NCBI GenBank assembly: GCA_900542765.1
Contig: UQOX01000007.1
Span: forward strand, 22,699 to 86,698
Direction of reading: 5' to 3'
From: an uncultured Porphyromonadaceae bacterium
GTDB lineage: Bacteria; Bacteroidota; Bacteroidia; Bacteroidales; UBA11471
Length of the DNA: 64,000 bases
In this document: positions 50,645 through 58,347 of the stretch, piece after piece
How positions within the stretch are numbered: position 1 is the stretch's first letter
Layout of the letters: every line of letters starts with the position of its first letter
The notes under the pieces: model-generated
The model's database searches: none
What the model saw: the letters and a program-made list of their open reading frames with translations, nothing else
What the model was told of the DNA's origin: nothing
Position numbers and translations under genes: made by a program

Positions 50645-51193
50645 TTAATAATTTTTAGATGAGAAAGATAAGTCCCATTGCTCAAATCGTTTTACCGATG
50701 CCTCTCCGTATTTCGACAGGCTCCGCCTGATTTCTTCGGGCGTTTTTTCGCAGTCGGGTTCCGATTTGGTGTAAAATTTGTCGGCGTAGCAGATGATTTG
50801 TTCCTCGATGCTTATCGGCAACATGTCGCGATGGGGAATGGGCAGGTTTTCTCTGATGATGTCGTCGAGTGAGAGCCCTGCTCCCGTGTGCCGCTCGCAC
50901 ACCAAGGCATGTCGGGGTAACCCTTCGTTTTTGAGCAACTCGCTGCCCAACGAGCCGTGACAGATGTAGGGGCGGGTGCCGAAACAGGCGATGTCGGGGG
51001 CATGGGTGAGGTAGATGCCTATGTCGTGCAGCATGGCCGCTTCGTGGAGAAAGGTCTCGTCGGCATCAAGTTCCGGGTGCAAGCGGGCTATTTCTATGGC
51101 TTTCTCGGCTACTTTCCGGCTGTGCGTGACCAGTATGTCATAGAGCTTTGTGCCTTTGGTGTAGTATTTGTCGATGAGGGTAAACGGGTCCAT
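50645..51193 (-). CDS. HD-domain phosphohydrolase (HDIG)
   Basis: A 182-residue cytoplasmic HD-superfamily protein. The metal ligands are in VTHSRKVAEKAIEIA (about residue 24), AAMLHDIGIYLTHA (about 54) and the later CERHTGAG and YADKFYTKS. HD proteins of this size hydrolyse nucleotides or other phosphate esters; the substrate cannot be told. It starts 19 bp after ilvE and is followed by lptD. No regulatory or membrane domain is attached. Confidence 0.78.
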   Translation of the reverse strand: MDPFTLIDKYYTKGTKLYDILVTHSRKVAEKAIEIARLHPELDADETFLHEAAMLHDIGIYLTHAPDIACFGTRPYICHGSLGSELLKNEGLPRHALVCERHTGAGLSLDDIIRENLPIPHRDMLPISIEEQIICYADKFYTKSEPDCEKTPEEIRRSLSKYGEASVKRFEQWDLSFSSKNY

Positions 51194-51212
51194 TTCGGTG
51201 CGTTTTTTGTTT

Positions 51213-52232
51213 TTAGTCCAAGATGGTTACCCAGTTGTGCGTGTCGGGCTCGTCGCCATACTGGATTGCGCGCAGCTTGTTGTAGAGCTTGGTGCACACG
51301 GGGCCGGGCTTACCGTCTTTGGCGATGACATACGATTTCTTGTTTTCGAGGTCGTCGATGCGCTCGATGGGGCTGATGACGGCGGCGGTTCCGCAGGCGC
51401 CGGCCTCTTCGAAGGTGGCCAGTTCTTCCTCGGGAACGGGACGACGTTCGACTTTCATGCCCAGGTCTTCGGCCAGCTGCATGAGGCTGCGGTTGGTGAT
51501 GGAGGGCAGAATCGAGGTCGACAGCGGGGTGATGTAGGTGTTGTCTTTGATGCCGAAGAAGTTGGCCGCACCGCATTCGTCGATGTATTTTTTCTCTTTG
51601 GCGTCGAGGTAGAATTCGCAGGAGTAGCCCAAGTCATGCGCCATTTTGTTGGCACGCAAGCTGGCCGCGTAGTTGCCGCCGACTTTGTAGATGCCGGTGC
51701 CGAGAGGGGCCGAACGGTCGAACTCGCGAATGATGACGTAGGGGTTGGTGGCGAATCCGCCTTTGAAGTATGGCCCTACGGGGGTTACAAACACCACGAA
51801 GAGGTATTCGCTGGCGGGGTGTACTCCCACTTGGGCGCTGATGCCGATGAGCAGCGGTCGTATGTAGAGGGCGGCTCCGCTTTCGTAGGGCGGGATAAAG
51901 CGTTCGTTGGCTTTGACAACCTTCTTCACGGCGTTGACAAACAACTCGGTGGGCAATTCGGGCATGAGTATGCCGCGGCAGGTGCTTTGCAGACGCTCGG
52001 CGTTGGCTTCGGGACGGAAGATGCGTATTTTGCCGTCTTTGCCGCGATAGGCTTTCAGACCTTCAAAACCTTCTTGCCCGTAGTGGAGGCTTGTGGCGGC
52101 CATGTGCAGGTTGATGGTTTCTTCGGAGCAGAGTTCCAATTCGCCCCATGCCCCGTTGCGGTAGTAGCAGCGTACATTATAGTCGGTGCGCATGTATCCG
52201 AACGGAAGGTTCGACCAATCTATATCTTTCAT
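51213..52232 (-). CDS. ilvE: Branched-chain amino acid aminotransferase
   Basis: This PLP enzyme transfers amino groups between glutamate and the keto acids of valine, leucine and isoleucine, the last step of their synthesis. The 339 residues fit the fold-type IV BCAT group. LHYGQEGFEGLKAYRGKDG is near residue 50, and KVGGNYAASLRANKMA carries the expected PLP lysine. DECGAANFFGIKD and EEAGACGTAAVISPI are also typical. It complements the ilvDBNC operon 20 kb away but has no attenuator, only a short leader. It heads a likely operon with the HD gene. Confidence 0.95.
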   Translation of the reverse strand: MKDIDWSNLPFGYMRTDYNVRCYYRNGAWGELELCSEETINLHMAATSLHYGQEGFEGLKAYRGKDGKIRIFRPEANAERLQSTCRGILMPELPTELFVNAVKKVVKANERFIPPYESGAALYIRPLLIGISAQVGVHPASEYLFVVFVTPVGPYFKGGFATNPYVIIREFDRSAPLGTGIYKVGGNYAASLRANKMAHDLGYSCEFYLDAKEKKYIDECGAANFFGIKDNTYITPLSTSILPSITNRSLMQLAEDLGMKVERRPVPEEELATFEEAGACGTAAVISPIERIDDLENKKSYVIAKDGKPGPVCTKLYNKLRAIQYGDEPDTHNWVTILD

Positions 52233-52270
52233 GATGTTTTTATTTTTAGGGTTTTACTTATAGAGAGTCA

Positions 52271-52278
52271 CAAAGGTA
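52271..52278 (-). promoter_or_regulatory. -7 box of ilvE
   Basis: CAAAGGTA on + is TACCTTTG on the minus strand, 38 bp before the ilvE ATG. The leader of about 30 nt leaves no room for an attenuator. Confidence 0.6.
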
Positions 52279-52391
52279 AAACTTTTTGCCAAAAATCGCT
52301 CTTTTTTTGCCTCTTTTTTGTGGTGATGTCTTATAATGTTTTGAGCCCCCTTGTCTTTTGGACCGGCTTGCCGGGAGCGATAACAACGAGA

Positions 52392-52422
52392 ACGACCTCA
52401 ACTTTTTAGGGGTTGAGGTCGT
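52392..52422 (-). terminator. Hairpin overlapping the hslR stop codon
   Basis: ACGACCTCAAC (52392-52402) pairs perfectly with GTTGAGGTCGT (52412-52422) around a 9-base loop that holds the hslR stop codon. No T run follows, so termination is uncertain. Confidence 0.4.
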
Positions 52423-52864
52423 CCATGTCAAAATCGAAATCGAAGTCGTCGTTCTCTTCGGGCGAGGGACCGTAGTAGCATTCGTCGGTAAATTTTTTCA
52501 ACTCGCGTCCGTCTCGCTTGGTGGGGCGACCTTCGCCTTTGGCCCGGTTGACAAAACCGCTGAGGCGTATCATCTCTATGAGTTCATATTGCTCGGGAGG
52601 TGTTACGTTTTCGAGGTATTGCGGCACCAATTTGGCTCCCATGCGGTTTTCGGCCAGGTCCAGGACCTTGAAGGAGTAGGTGATGGGTGGCTTGCGTACC
52701 TCGATGATTTCGCCTATCTGCACCGGGCGGGACGGTTTGGCATTGGCGCCGCCTATCGACACGCGCCCTTTTTTGCAGGCTTCGGTGGCGATGGTGCGGG
52801 TTTTGAAGATGCGGGTCGCCCACAGGAATTTGTCGAGCCTTATTTCTCCCTCTTTTTTCGGCAT
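52406..52864 (-). CDS. hslR: S4-domain RNA-binding protein (Hsp15 type)
   Basis: The 152-residue protein has an N-terminal S4 RNA-binding domain (about residues 8-65, IRLDKFLWATRIFKTRTIA and KKGRVSIGGANAKPS). In E. coli, Hsp15 of this family binds stalled 50S subunits carrying peptidyl-tRNA. A basic stretch (GRPTKRDGRELKK) is followed by an acidic tail (EENDDFDFDFDMDD). It begins four bases after pth, itself after rplY, an arrangement that links it to rescue of stalled ribosomes. Confidence 0.85.
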   Translation of the reverse strand: MPKKEGEIRLDKFLWATRIFKTRTIATEACKKGRVSIGGANAKPSRPVQIGEIIEVRKPPITYSFKVLDLAENRMGAKLVPQYLENVTPPEQYELIEMIRLSGFVNRAKGEGRPTKRDGRELKKFTDECYYGPSPEENDDFDFDFDMDDLNP

Positions 52865-52868
52865 GGTG

Positions 52869-53432
52869 TCATTTGTTGTTGTAATGGTTCATGGCATTTT
52901 GTATGCCCGACAGGCAAAATTCCTTGATGATTTCGCCGGCACGTTCGAGCCGTTCGGGCAGTAGCTGTTCTTCTTCGGGCGGGAAGGAGCCCAAGACGAA
53001 GTCGACCTGTCCGCCACGGGGAAAGTCGTTGCCGATGCCAAAACGCAGGCGGGCGTAGGCGTCGGAGCCGAGGATTTGTTGTATGTGTTTCAGCCCGTTG
53101 TGTCCGGCGTCGCTTCCACGGGGTTTCAGGCGCAGGGTGCCGAACGGGAGGGCGAGGTCGTCGACGACGACAAGGAGGTTTTCGACGGGGATGTTCTCCT
53201 TTTGCAACCAATAGCGCACGGCGTTGCCGCTGAGGTTCATATAGGTCGAAGGTTTCAGCAGCGTAAGAATGTGGCCTTTGAGTCGCATTTGGGTCACGAA
53301 GCCATATCGCTTGTCTTCAAAAACGAGATTGGACGCCTTGGCTAAGGCGTCCAATACTCTGAAACCTATGTTGTGCCGGGTGGCAGCATATTCGTCTCCG
53401 ATGTTGCCCAGGCCTACAATCAGGTATTTCAT
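52869..53432 (-). CDS. pth: Peptidyl-tRNA hydrolase
   Basis: This essential enzyme frees tRNA from prematurely released peptidyl-tRNA. The 187-residue product has [21 protein letters not shown] at the N-terminus, with the catalytic His in RHNIGF (about residue 20). [41 protein letters not shown] (interrupted by turns) and [11 protein letters not shown] give the substrate pocket. It sits 18 bp after rplY and four bases before hslR. Confidence 0.95.
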   Translation of the reverse strand: MKYLIVGLGNIGDEYAATRHNIGFRVLDALAKASNLVFEDKRYGFVTQMRLKGHILTLLKPSTYMNLSGNAVRYWLQKENIPVENLLVVVDDLALPFGTLRLKPRGSDAGHNGLKHIQQILGSDAYARLRFGIGNDFPRGGQVDFVLGSFPPEEEQLLPERLERAGEIIKEFCLSGIQNAMNHYNNK

Positions 53433-53450
53433 GCTGTCTTGTCCTTGTTA

Positions 53451-54095
53451 TTAGGCTTTGGCAGCGGCACCACGGGCGGCGCGGGTCAGTTTCACTGCGC
53501 ATACCACGGCGTTCTTGGCGTTCATGATTTCGAGACCGTCGAAGTGCAGGTCGCCCACTTGCATGGTTTTGCCCAAACCGAGGTTGTCGACATTGATGAC
53601 CATTTTCTCGGGAATGTCGGTGTAAATGGCTTTTACTTTGAGCTTTCTCATTTCGAGGCTCAGTTTACCACCGGCTTTCACACCTTCGGAGTGACCTTCG
53701 AGGGCAACGGGAACTTCCATTACCACGGGTTTCTTCTCGGTAACTTCGAGGAAGTCCATGTGGAGGATTCTCTCTTCTACCGGGTGGAATTGTATGTCTT
53801 TGACGACAGCCATCACTTTCTTTTCACCGATGGTGAGTTCGACTACGAAGATTTCGGGGGTGAAGACCAGTTTGCGAACGGCGTTGGTCGAAACGGCAAA
53901 GTCGGTAACGATGAGACCTTGGTTGTTGCCGATTTCTACGATTTTCTCGCCTTCTTTCAGCGTGCCGGTGTAGGGGAGGTTAAATACTTCTCCGCCATTG
54001 AGTACGGCAGGAATGAGGTCGTTTTTGCGCAAGGCTTTTACTGCCTTTTTGCCCAGGTCGGTTCTGGGGGTTCCTACTAATTGGAATGTTTTCAT
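53451..54095 (-). CDS. rplY: 50S ribosomal protein L25/general stress protein Ctc
   Basis: This 5S-rRNA-binding ribosomal protein has the long two-domain CTC form: an L25 domain (about residues 5-95, GKKAVKALRKNDLIPAVLNGG) and a beta-rich C-terminal TL5 domain (about 100-190, VPVALEGHSEGVKAGGKLS). It ends with an Ala-rich tail at 214 residues. It is first in the rplY-pth-hslR operon, with a -7 box upstream. Confidence 0.94.
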   Translation of the reverse strand: MKTFQLVGTPRTDLGKKAVKALRKNDLIPAVLNGGEVFNLPYTGTLKEGEKIVEIGNNQGLIVTDFAVSTNAVRKLVFTPEIFVVELTIGEKKVMAVVKDIQFHPVEERILHMDFLEVTEKKPVVMEVPVALEGHSEGVKAGGKLSLEMRKLKVKAIYTDIPEKMVINVDNLGLGKTMQVGDLHFDGLEIMNAKNAVVCAVKLTRAARGAAAKA

Positions 54096-54177
54096 TTTGT
54101 TTGGTTTTTGTGTTACTCAAAATTAAGATTATCAGCTTCTTAATTTCCCATCGCACGGAATACTTAAAAAAGCACCG

Positions 54178-54185
54178 CAAAGGTA
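54178..54185 (-). promoter_or_regulatory. -7 box of rplY-pth-hslR
   Basis: CAAAGGTA on + is TACCTTTG on the minus strand, 82 bp before the rplY ATG. CAAC at 54206-54209 gives GTTG, a three-of-four -33 at 20 bp. The 54186-54428 stretch beyond it shows no gene. Confidence 0.6.
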
Positions 54186-54428
54186 GGTGTTTTTTTTGGT
54201 ATCTCCAACAGTTTTCTCGCTGAATATCGGCGATTTTCTTTATTTGCTCCCTTTGGGGGCGGAAGTGTGCCGTCTTGGTGCTCCTGCTTTTGCCGGCAGG
54301 AACGGGGTGTGGCAGCCCCGGTCGTCGGCGCGGATTGTCGCGTGGAAACCGATGCCCTTTTCTGCCCTGCCGAAAAACCGGAGACTTGCACGCCCGTGTG
54401 GTGGCTTTGTCAAAAAAACGAATGCGGA

Positions 54429-54460
54429 TTTGGTGTTTACAATATAATCACTTACCTTTG
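54429..54460 (+). promoter_or_regulatory. Promoter of tRNA-Arg
   Basis: TTTG (54429-54432), 20 bp, TACCTTTG (54453-54460) is a full promoter match 39 bp before the tRNA. Confidence 0.75.
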
Positions 54461-54499
54461 CAACGCTTTTTTAGGGTCACGCATTCTGAAAGAGTGGCC

Positions 54500-54573
54500 G
54501 GTCGGGTAGCTCAGCTGGATAGAGCAACAGCCTTCTAAGCTGTGGGTCGAGGGTTCGAATCCCTCCTCGATCA
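54500..54573 (+). tRNA. tRNA-Arg (anticodon UCU)
   Basis: A complete cloverleaf can be drawn. The acceptor is GGTCGGG with CTCGATC (two G-T pairs). The D stem is GCTC/GAGC, and the anticodon stem is ACAGC/GCTGT with loop CTTCTAA and anticodon TCT at 54534-54536. The T stem is GAGGG/CCCTC around TTCGAAT. The discriminator is A and CCA is not encoded. It decodes AGA/AGG. Confidence 0.95.
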
Positions 54574-54578
54574 CCTCG

Positions 54579-54611
54579 AAAGGAGACAGCCAAGGGTTGT
54601 CTCCTTTTTTT
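54579..54611 (+). terminator. Terminator after tRNA-Arg
   Basis: AGGAGACA (54581-54588) pairs with TGTCTCCT (54598-54605), extended by A-T pairs, followed by a T run to 54611. It lies six bases after the tRNA. Confidence 0.85.
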
Positions 54612-54776
54612 GTTTTCTCATCTTTGACTTGTTTTTTGTGCGGGGTGGATTCCCGCCCCGGCTGCCGCCATGTCTGTGAATGGATAGGGTTTTATGATTC
54701 TTCTTGCCGGCTTTCTGTGTCGTATTTCTGAGGGAAGATTTGGCACATGTCGCATGGCCTTTTTCCCGGCGGGGGG

Positions 54777-55511
54777 TCACCTTGCGTCGGGCCAGTTCTG
54801 CAACACGTCGGTGAGCTCACCCAGGTCACCGATGATGTGGGGCGCCGTGCGGTGGGCATCGTTCTCGTCCCAGCCGCGTCCTTTGAGCCAAATCGGAGCG
54901 ATGCCCAGCGAGAGAGCGGGAGCGATGTCGTTTTTGTAGCTGTCGCCCACGACGACAACCTCGGACGGGGCGAGATGCAAGGTGTCGAGTGCGAGTGCGA
55001 AGATGGCCGGGTCGGGTTTGCGCACGCCGACCCGGGCCGATTCGATGACCGCTTCGAAGCACTCGGTCAAGTTGAAACCGGCCAGTACCGCCTGCAAGTT
55101 GCCGTAGAAATTCGAGACCAGTGCCAGCCGGTAACCGGTTTGCAGTTTCCGCAGGAGTTCGGCTGCCCGGCGGGTGTTTTCAAGGACCGATTCGTAACAG
55201 TGCCGGGCGATGCCGGCGATGCGTGTGCGGGTCGTGGGCTCATCGGGTAGAAAACCGTGGGCGATGCCGTATGCACATTCGAGGTCGAGCTTTTTTTGCA
55301 ACACGATGTCGAATGTGTCTTGGTCGGAGATGACGGGACGGGCGGCCAGTTGGCGTTCGCCTTGCACATACATCTCTCTGAATGCCGCCTCGTCGAGGGT
55401 AAAACCGGCATCGCGGTATGCCTCCTGCAATACGATGCCCCAGTGGGTGCCGTTGGTGTCGAGAGTCCCCCCGAAGTCGAAAAGAATCCCTTTGACGGTT
55501 GTGCCATTCAT
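54777..55511 (-). CDS. HAD-family hydrolase of the inositol cassette
   Basis: A 244-residue haloacid dehalogenase-superfamily enzyme, probably a phosphatase. Motif I is ILFDFGGTLDTNG (nucleophile Asp present; the second position is Gly, not the Asp usual in phosphatases). Motif II is LALVSNF, motif III VRKPDPAIF and motif IV VVVGDSYKNDIAPA. A helical cap lies between motifs I and II. The start at MNGTTVKG overlaps the CDP-alcohol transferase stop by four bases, so it is the last gene of the four-gene cassette. Removal of phosphate from inositol phosphate or a phosphoinositide is a guess from context. Confidence 0.78.
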   Translation of the reverse strand: MNGTTVKGILFDFGGTLDTNGTHWGIVLQEAYRDAGFTLDEAAFREMYVQGERQLAARPVISDQDTFDIVLQKKLDLECAYGIAHGFLPDEPTTRTRIAGIARHCYESVLENTRRAAELLRKLQTGYRLALVSNFYGNLQAVLAGFNLTECFEAVIESARVGVRKPDPAIFALALDTLHLAPSEVVVVGDSYKNDIAPALSLGIAPIWLKGRGWDENDAHRTAPHIIGDLGELTDVLQNWPDAR

Positions 55512-56461
55512 ATCGTTTCTCCTTTTTCTATTTTGGCAATGAATTCCTTGCAAATGCGTTCGTGGCGCCAAATCATATACCCCAGTATGAGGTTCATGAC
55601 CGTGAGTTCGAAAAGAAAATAGTAGAGCGGCTTGTTGAGCAGCATGACGGCAAAGAGGACAAAGATGCGGGTGTTGAAGGAGAGAATGTTGGTGTACTTC
55701 ATCAGCGGCTTGCTCTTCTGCCGGAATGCCTCGCGCAACGGCAGGGGCCACTCGTCGCCGTAGCGGCTGTCGAGCAGCCGGCGGAGTCGTTGCAGGGCGG
55801 GGGTGGAACGCTCTTGTTCGCGGGTGTACCTCCAATAAGAAAGTGCCGAAAGTTTGGCAAAGAGATGGGGAAACCACGGCGTGTTGCGGTAGGTGACGGC
55901 GAGTTGGGTCGATTCGTCCCATTCGCTTTGCGCTTTCCCTTTGAGGATAAAGAGATGGAAGTTGCGGTAATAGTCGGCCATTGCCGCCTGTTTGGCGTGG
56001 AACACGCCGGTAATCACGCCCAGCAGCCAAGGAAAGATGCCCCAGTCTGTTACGACAGAGATGCGGTAGGCCACCGAGACGTATATGGCAATGAACCAGA
56101 TGTCACCGCACATGCCGTCGAGGAAACGACCCAGTCGCGAGTATTGGCCGGTCATGCGGGCCAGCTGGCCGTCGGCGCTGTCGAGTGAGTTGGCCAGGAC
56201 AATCAAGGCGATGGCCCACAGGGTGAGGGAGAGTGTTCCAAACCCCAGCAAGATGCCGCCGGCGGTTCCCAGAATGATGGCCACGATGGTTACCGCGTTG
56301 GGGACGATGCCCAGCCGGCGGCAAATCAGTGCCCACACATAGCCGATGGGGCGATAGAAAATCAGGTCGAACGTCTCTTCGGTATCGCGCGATTTCAGTG
56401 TCGATGCCAGTGAGGGGCGTTTCCGGGGAGAGGCCGGGGTTTTGGTTGGTTGGGCAGACAT
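55508..56461 (-). CDS. CDP-alcohol phosphatidyltransferase family enzyme
   Basis: A 317-residue integral membrane enzyme that moves a phosphoalcohol from a CDP-linked donor to an acceptor alcohol. The catalytic signature is DSADGQLARMTGQYS ... GRFLDGMCGD (about residues 91-117). It follows D-x2-DG-x2-AR-x8-G-x3-D, but the last Asp comes after four residues instead of three. Six or so hydrophobic segments surround it, with a polar region at about 180-250. Neighbours suggest that inositol phosphate or CDP-inositol is involved and that the product is an inositol lipid. It starts one base after the ATP-grasp gene stop. Confidence 0.82.
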   Translation of the reverse strand: MSAQPTKTPASPRKRPSLASTLKSRDTEETFDLIFYRPIGYVWALICRRLGIVPNAVTIVAIILGTAGGILLGFGTLSLTLWAIALIVLANSLDSADGQLARMTGQYSRLGRFLDGMCGDIWFIAIYVSVAYRISVVTDWGIFPWLLGVITGVFHAKQAAMADYYRNFHLFILKGKAQSEWDESTQLAVTYRNTPWFPHLFAKLSALSYWRYTREQERSTPALQRLRRLLDSRYGDEWPLPLREAFRQKSKPLMKYTNILSFNTRIFVLFAVMLLNKPLYYFLFELTVMNLILGYMIWRHERICKEFIAKIEKGETI

Positions 56462-56462
56462 G

Positions 56463-57317
56463 TTAGCGAGTGAAATTTTTTATGATGGCCCGGCCGATGT
56501 GCGCTACCGCCTCGCGGAGGCAGGGCGAGAAACTCGGCCAGTCGTTTATGTCGACAAGATATACCGACCCGTCGGGTGAGACGATGGCGTCTCCGCCATA
56601 GATGCAGAGACCCAGGAGCCGCGCGGCATGGGAAGCGATGTCGCGCAACGCCTCTTCTTCAAACGGGATTCGGGTCGTCGTCCCGTTGATGCGTTCGTTG
56701 CCGAATTTGTCGAGGCCCTTGCTTGTGGGATAGCACCAGTAGAAAAACGGTTCACCCTCCACGCCGTAGAATTTTATGACATCGCCCGGCAGATGGCGGT
56801 TCACGATTACTTGGCCGATGCCTCGGGCGGCAAAGGAGGCGAGCAGGCGCCGGGCGTCGTCGGCGGTCGGGGCAAACCCGATGTCTTCGGGGTGTGTCGT
56901 GTGGGCGTCGCTTCGTTTCAGCCAGCACGACTCCATTCCCGTTTGGCGCAAACGCTCTTCGATGGAGCCGGTGGCGTCGATGATGAAACTGTCGGGATAA
57001 GGAATGCCGTTTTGCAGCAAGATGCTGGTGAGACGGTCGCGGCGGCAGTTCCTGATACTGGGTGTCGTGTTTATGACCGAGGCGTGGTTGTCTTCCAGCT
57101 CTTTGAGGCGGTCGAGCGTTTCACACCCTCGGGCCATGTGGAAGATGCACGGCCGGTCGTCACGGCTCGTCAGGAAAGACTCCTCGGTAAAAAGCTCGAC
57201 CTGCCACCCTTCCTCTCGCAGGTATTCGGCTGTGAGGGCAAAAACGGCGGCATCGTGGCATTCACGATTGGGAGAGAATCGGCTTGCCCGGCTTATGCCG
57301 GCACAGGAAAGGTTCAT
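56463..57317 (-). CDS. ATP-grasp enzyme of the inositol cassette
   Basis: The 284-residue product has the ATP-grasp pattern. A pre-grasp N-domain (about 1-95) is followed by an ATP-binding domain with SCWLKRSDAHT, QVIVNRHLPGDVIKFYGV and the metal-binding end IYGGDAIVSPDGSVYLVDINDWPSF. The final GGDAI ... VDIND-P stretch resembles RimK-type ligases and also inositol-phosphate kinases of the ITPK type, which share this fold. No specific family is recognised. It overlaps the nucleotidyltransferase gene by four bases. An inositol or lipid headgroup kinase is one option, an amino-acid ligase another. Confidence 0.65.
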   Translation of the reverse strand: MNLSCAGISRASRFSPNRECHDAAVFALTAEYLREEGWQVELFTEESFLTSRDDRPCIFHMARGCETLDRLKELEDNHASVINTTPSIRNCRRDRLTSILLQNGIPYPDSFIIDATGSIEERLRQTGMESCWLKRSDAHTTHPEDIGFAPTADDARRLLASFAARGIGQVIVNRHLPGDVIKFYGVEGEPFFYWCYPTSKGLDKFGNERINGTTTRIPFEEEALRDIASHAARLLGLCIYGGDAIVSPDGSVYLVDINDWPSFSPCLREAVAHIGRAIIKNFTR

Positions 57318-58030
57318 GGCGTAGGACGTTTGTGGGTGAGGAGAAACGATTCGGCCTTGGTGATGTCGGCCGCATGGTCGATGTCGATGATGCAGGAAAA
57401 AGGGTGCGCTTTTACACGCAAACCGGCCGTGAGAAGCGCCCTTTGGAAGTTGCGCATACGTGACATGCCTGTTGCGATACCTTGCCGCAATACCGGCACC
57501 ACCGCTTGGGTGAACGCATAGATGCCTCCCGAGACATAAAGACTGTTGCCGGTATGCGTGTCGTTGAATGCTCCGATGCGCATTTCTTCATCGGTCTCGA
57601 CATAGAGGGGCTTTTCGTCGTCGATAAAGTCGGTTACGGCCATATAGGCGTCGAGCGACGTGTCGTTGCAAAAGGTGTCGATATACCGGGAAAATTCTTC
57701 TTCGTCGAAAACGGGGTCGACCGTTGTGAGGCAGAAACGGTCGGCGGTGATGCCTGCGGCCAGTTCGTGGAAACTGTGCATCGAACTGGGCGTGTTTTTT
57801 ATGAGGAGGCGTATCGGATACCGGTCTTGGAGCCCCTCGACGTGGCGGCGCACTTCGTCGCGTTCTTCATTGATAATGATGTGTATGCGCGATGCCCCGT
57901 TTGCGGCGAATATTCGACACAGGCGGTCGAGCAGGGGCTCGCCGCATACCGGTACCAGCGGTTTGGGCCAAGCGACCCCTTCTTGGGCAAGACGCGACCC
58001 TTCTCCGGCAGCTATGATGGCATATTCCAT
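57314..58030 (-). CDS. Nucleotidyltransferase (CDP-alcohol-forming type)
   Basis: A 238-residue enzyme of the sugar-nucleotidyltransferase fold. The N-terminal signature AIIAAGEGSRLAQEGVAWPKP is followed by LVPVCGEPLLDRLC, and a metal-site TTVDPVFDEEEF is near residue 103. The family loads sugar or alcohol phosphates onto NTP. Being coupled to a CDP-alcohol transferase and close to myo-inositol-phosphate synthase, it may make CDP-inositol, as the IPCT domain does in archaeal di-inositol phosphate synthesis. It is the first gene of the cassette. Confidence 0.75.
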   Translation of the reverse strand: MEYAIIAAGEGSRLAQEGVAWPKPLVPVCGEPLLDRLCRIFAANGASRIHIIINEERDEVRRHVEGLQDRYPIRLLIKNTPSSMHSFHELAAGITADRFCLTTVDPVFDEEEFSRYIDTFCNDTSLDAYMAVTDFIDDEKPLYVETDEEMRIGAFNDTHTGNSLYVSGGIYAFTQAVVPVLRQGIATGMSRMRNFQRALLTAGLRVKAHPFSCIIDIDHAADITKAESFLLTHKRPTP

Positions 58031-58235
58031 TCTGTTGTTGTTCCCGATTTCTGTTTTGCCGACAAAACGTGTCAGGGATTATAATGATTGTTGTACAATG
58101 TATTTGAGGCCCTTCCCGATGAGTGACGTGGAGGGGCTCCGGTTATCGGCATACAAAATTAGATAAATTCGTCGGAATAATCCAATAAATTATTCAGATT
58201 GCCGAATTTGAGAACAAATCTCCGGCCAATAAAAA
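58031..58235. other. Divergent intergenic region
   Basis: No gene is seen between the nucleotidyltransferase and the PagL-like gene. CAAAATTA at 58154-58161 (TAATTTTG on the minus strand) is a possible -7 box for the four-gene cassette, which would give a leader of about 120 nt. A weak CAAT at 58183-58186 may be its -33. Confidence 0.35.
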
Positions 58236-58260
58236 AAATAGGGTATATTTGTCCCTATTT
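58236..58260 (+). promoter_or_regulatory. Promoter -7 box inside an inverted repeat
   Basis: The -7 box TATATTTG (58244-58251) is framed exactly by AAATAGGG (58236-58243) and CCCTATTT (58253-58260), a perfect 8-bp inverted repeat. A protein bound there would cover the -7 element of the PagL-like gene. No clear -33 is seen. Confidence 0.5.
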
Positions 58261-58347
58261 CATCGGAATGTGGGAGAAACAGGCTCCGGCGCGAAAGCAT
58301 TTGCGCTTTTGGCGTGCTGCACACGTTTTTGTTCCGAAAAGTTTATT

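Noticed and set aside
58236..58260. The AAATAGGG/CCCTATTT repeat as a terminator
   Set aside because: There is no T run, and it encloses a -7 box; an operator is a better reading.
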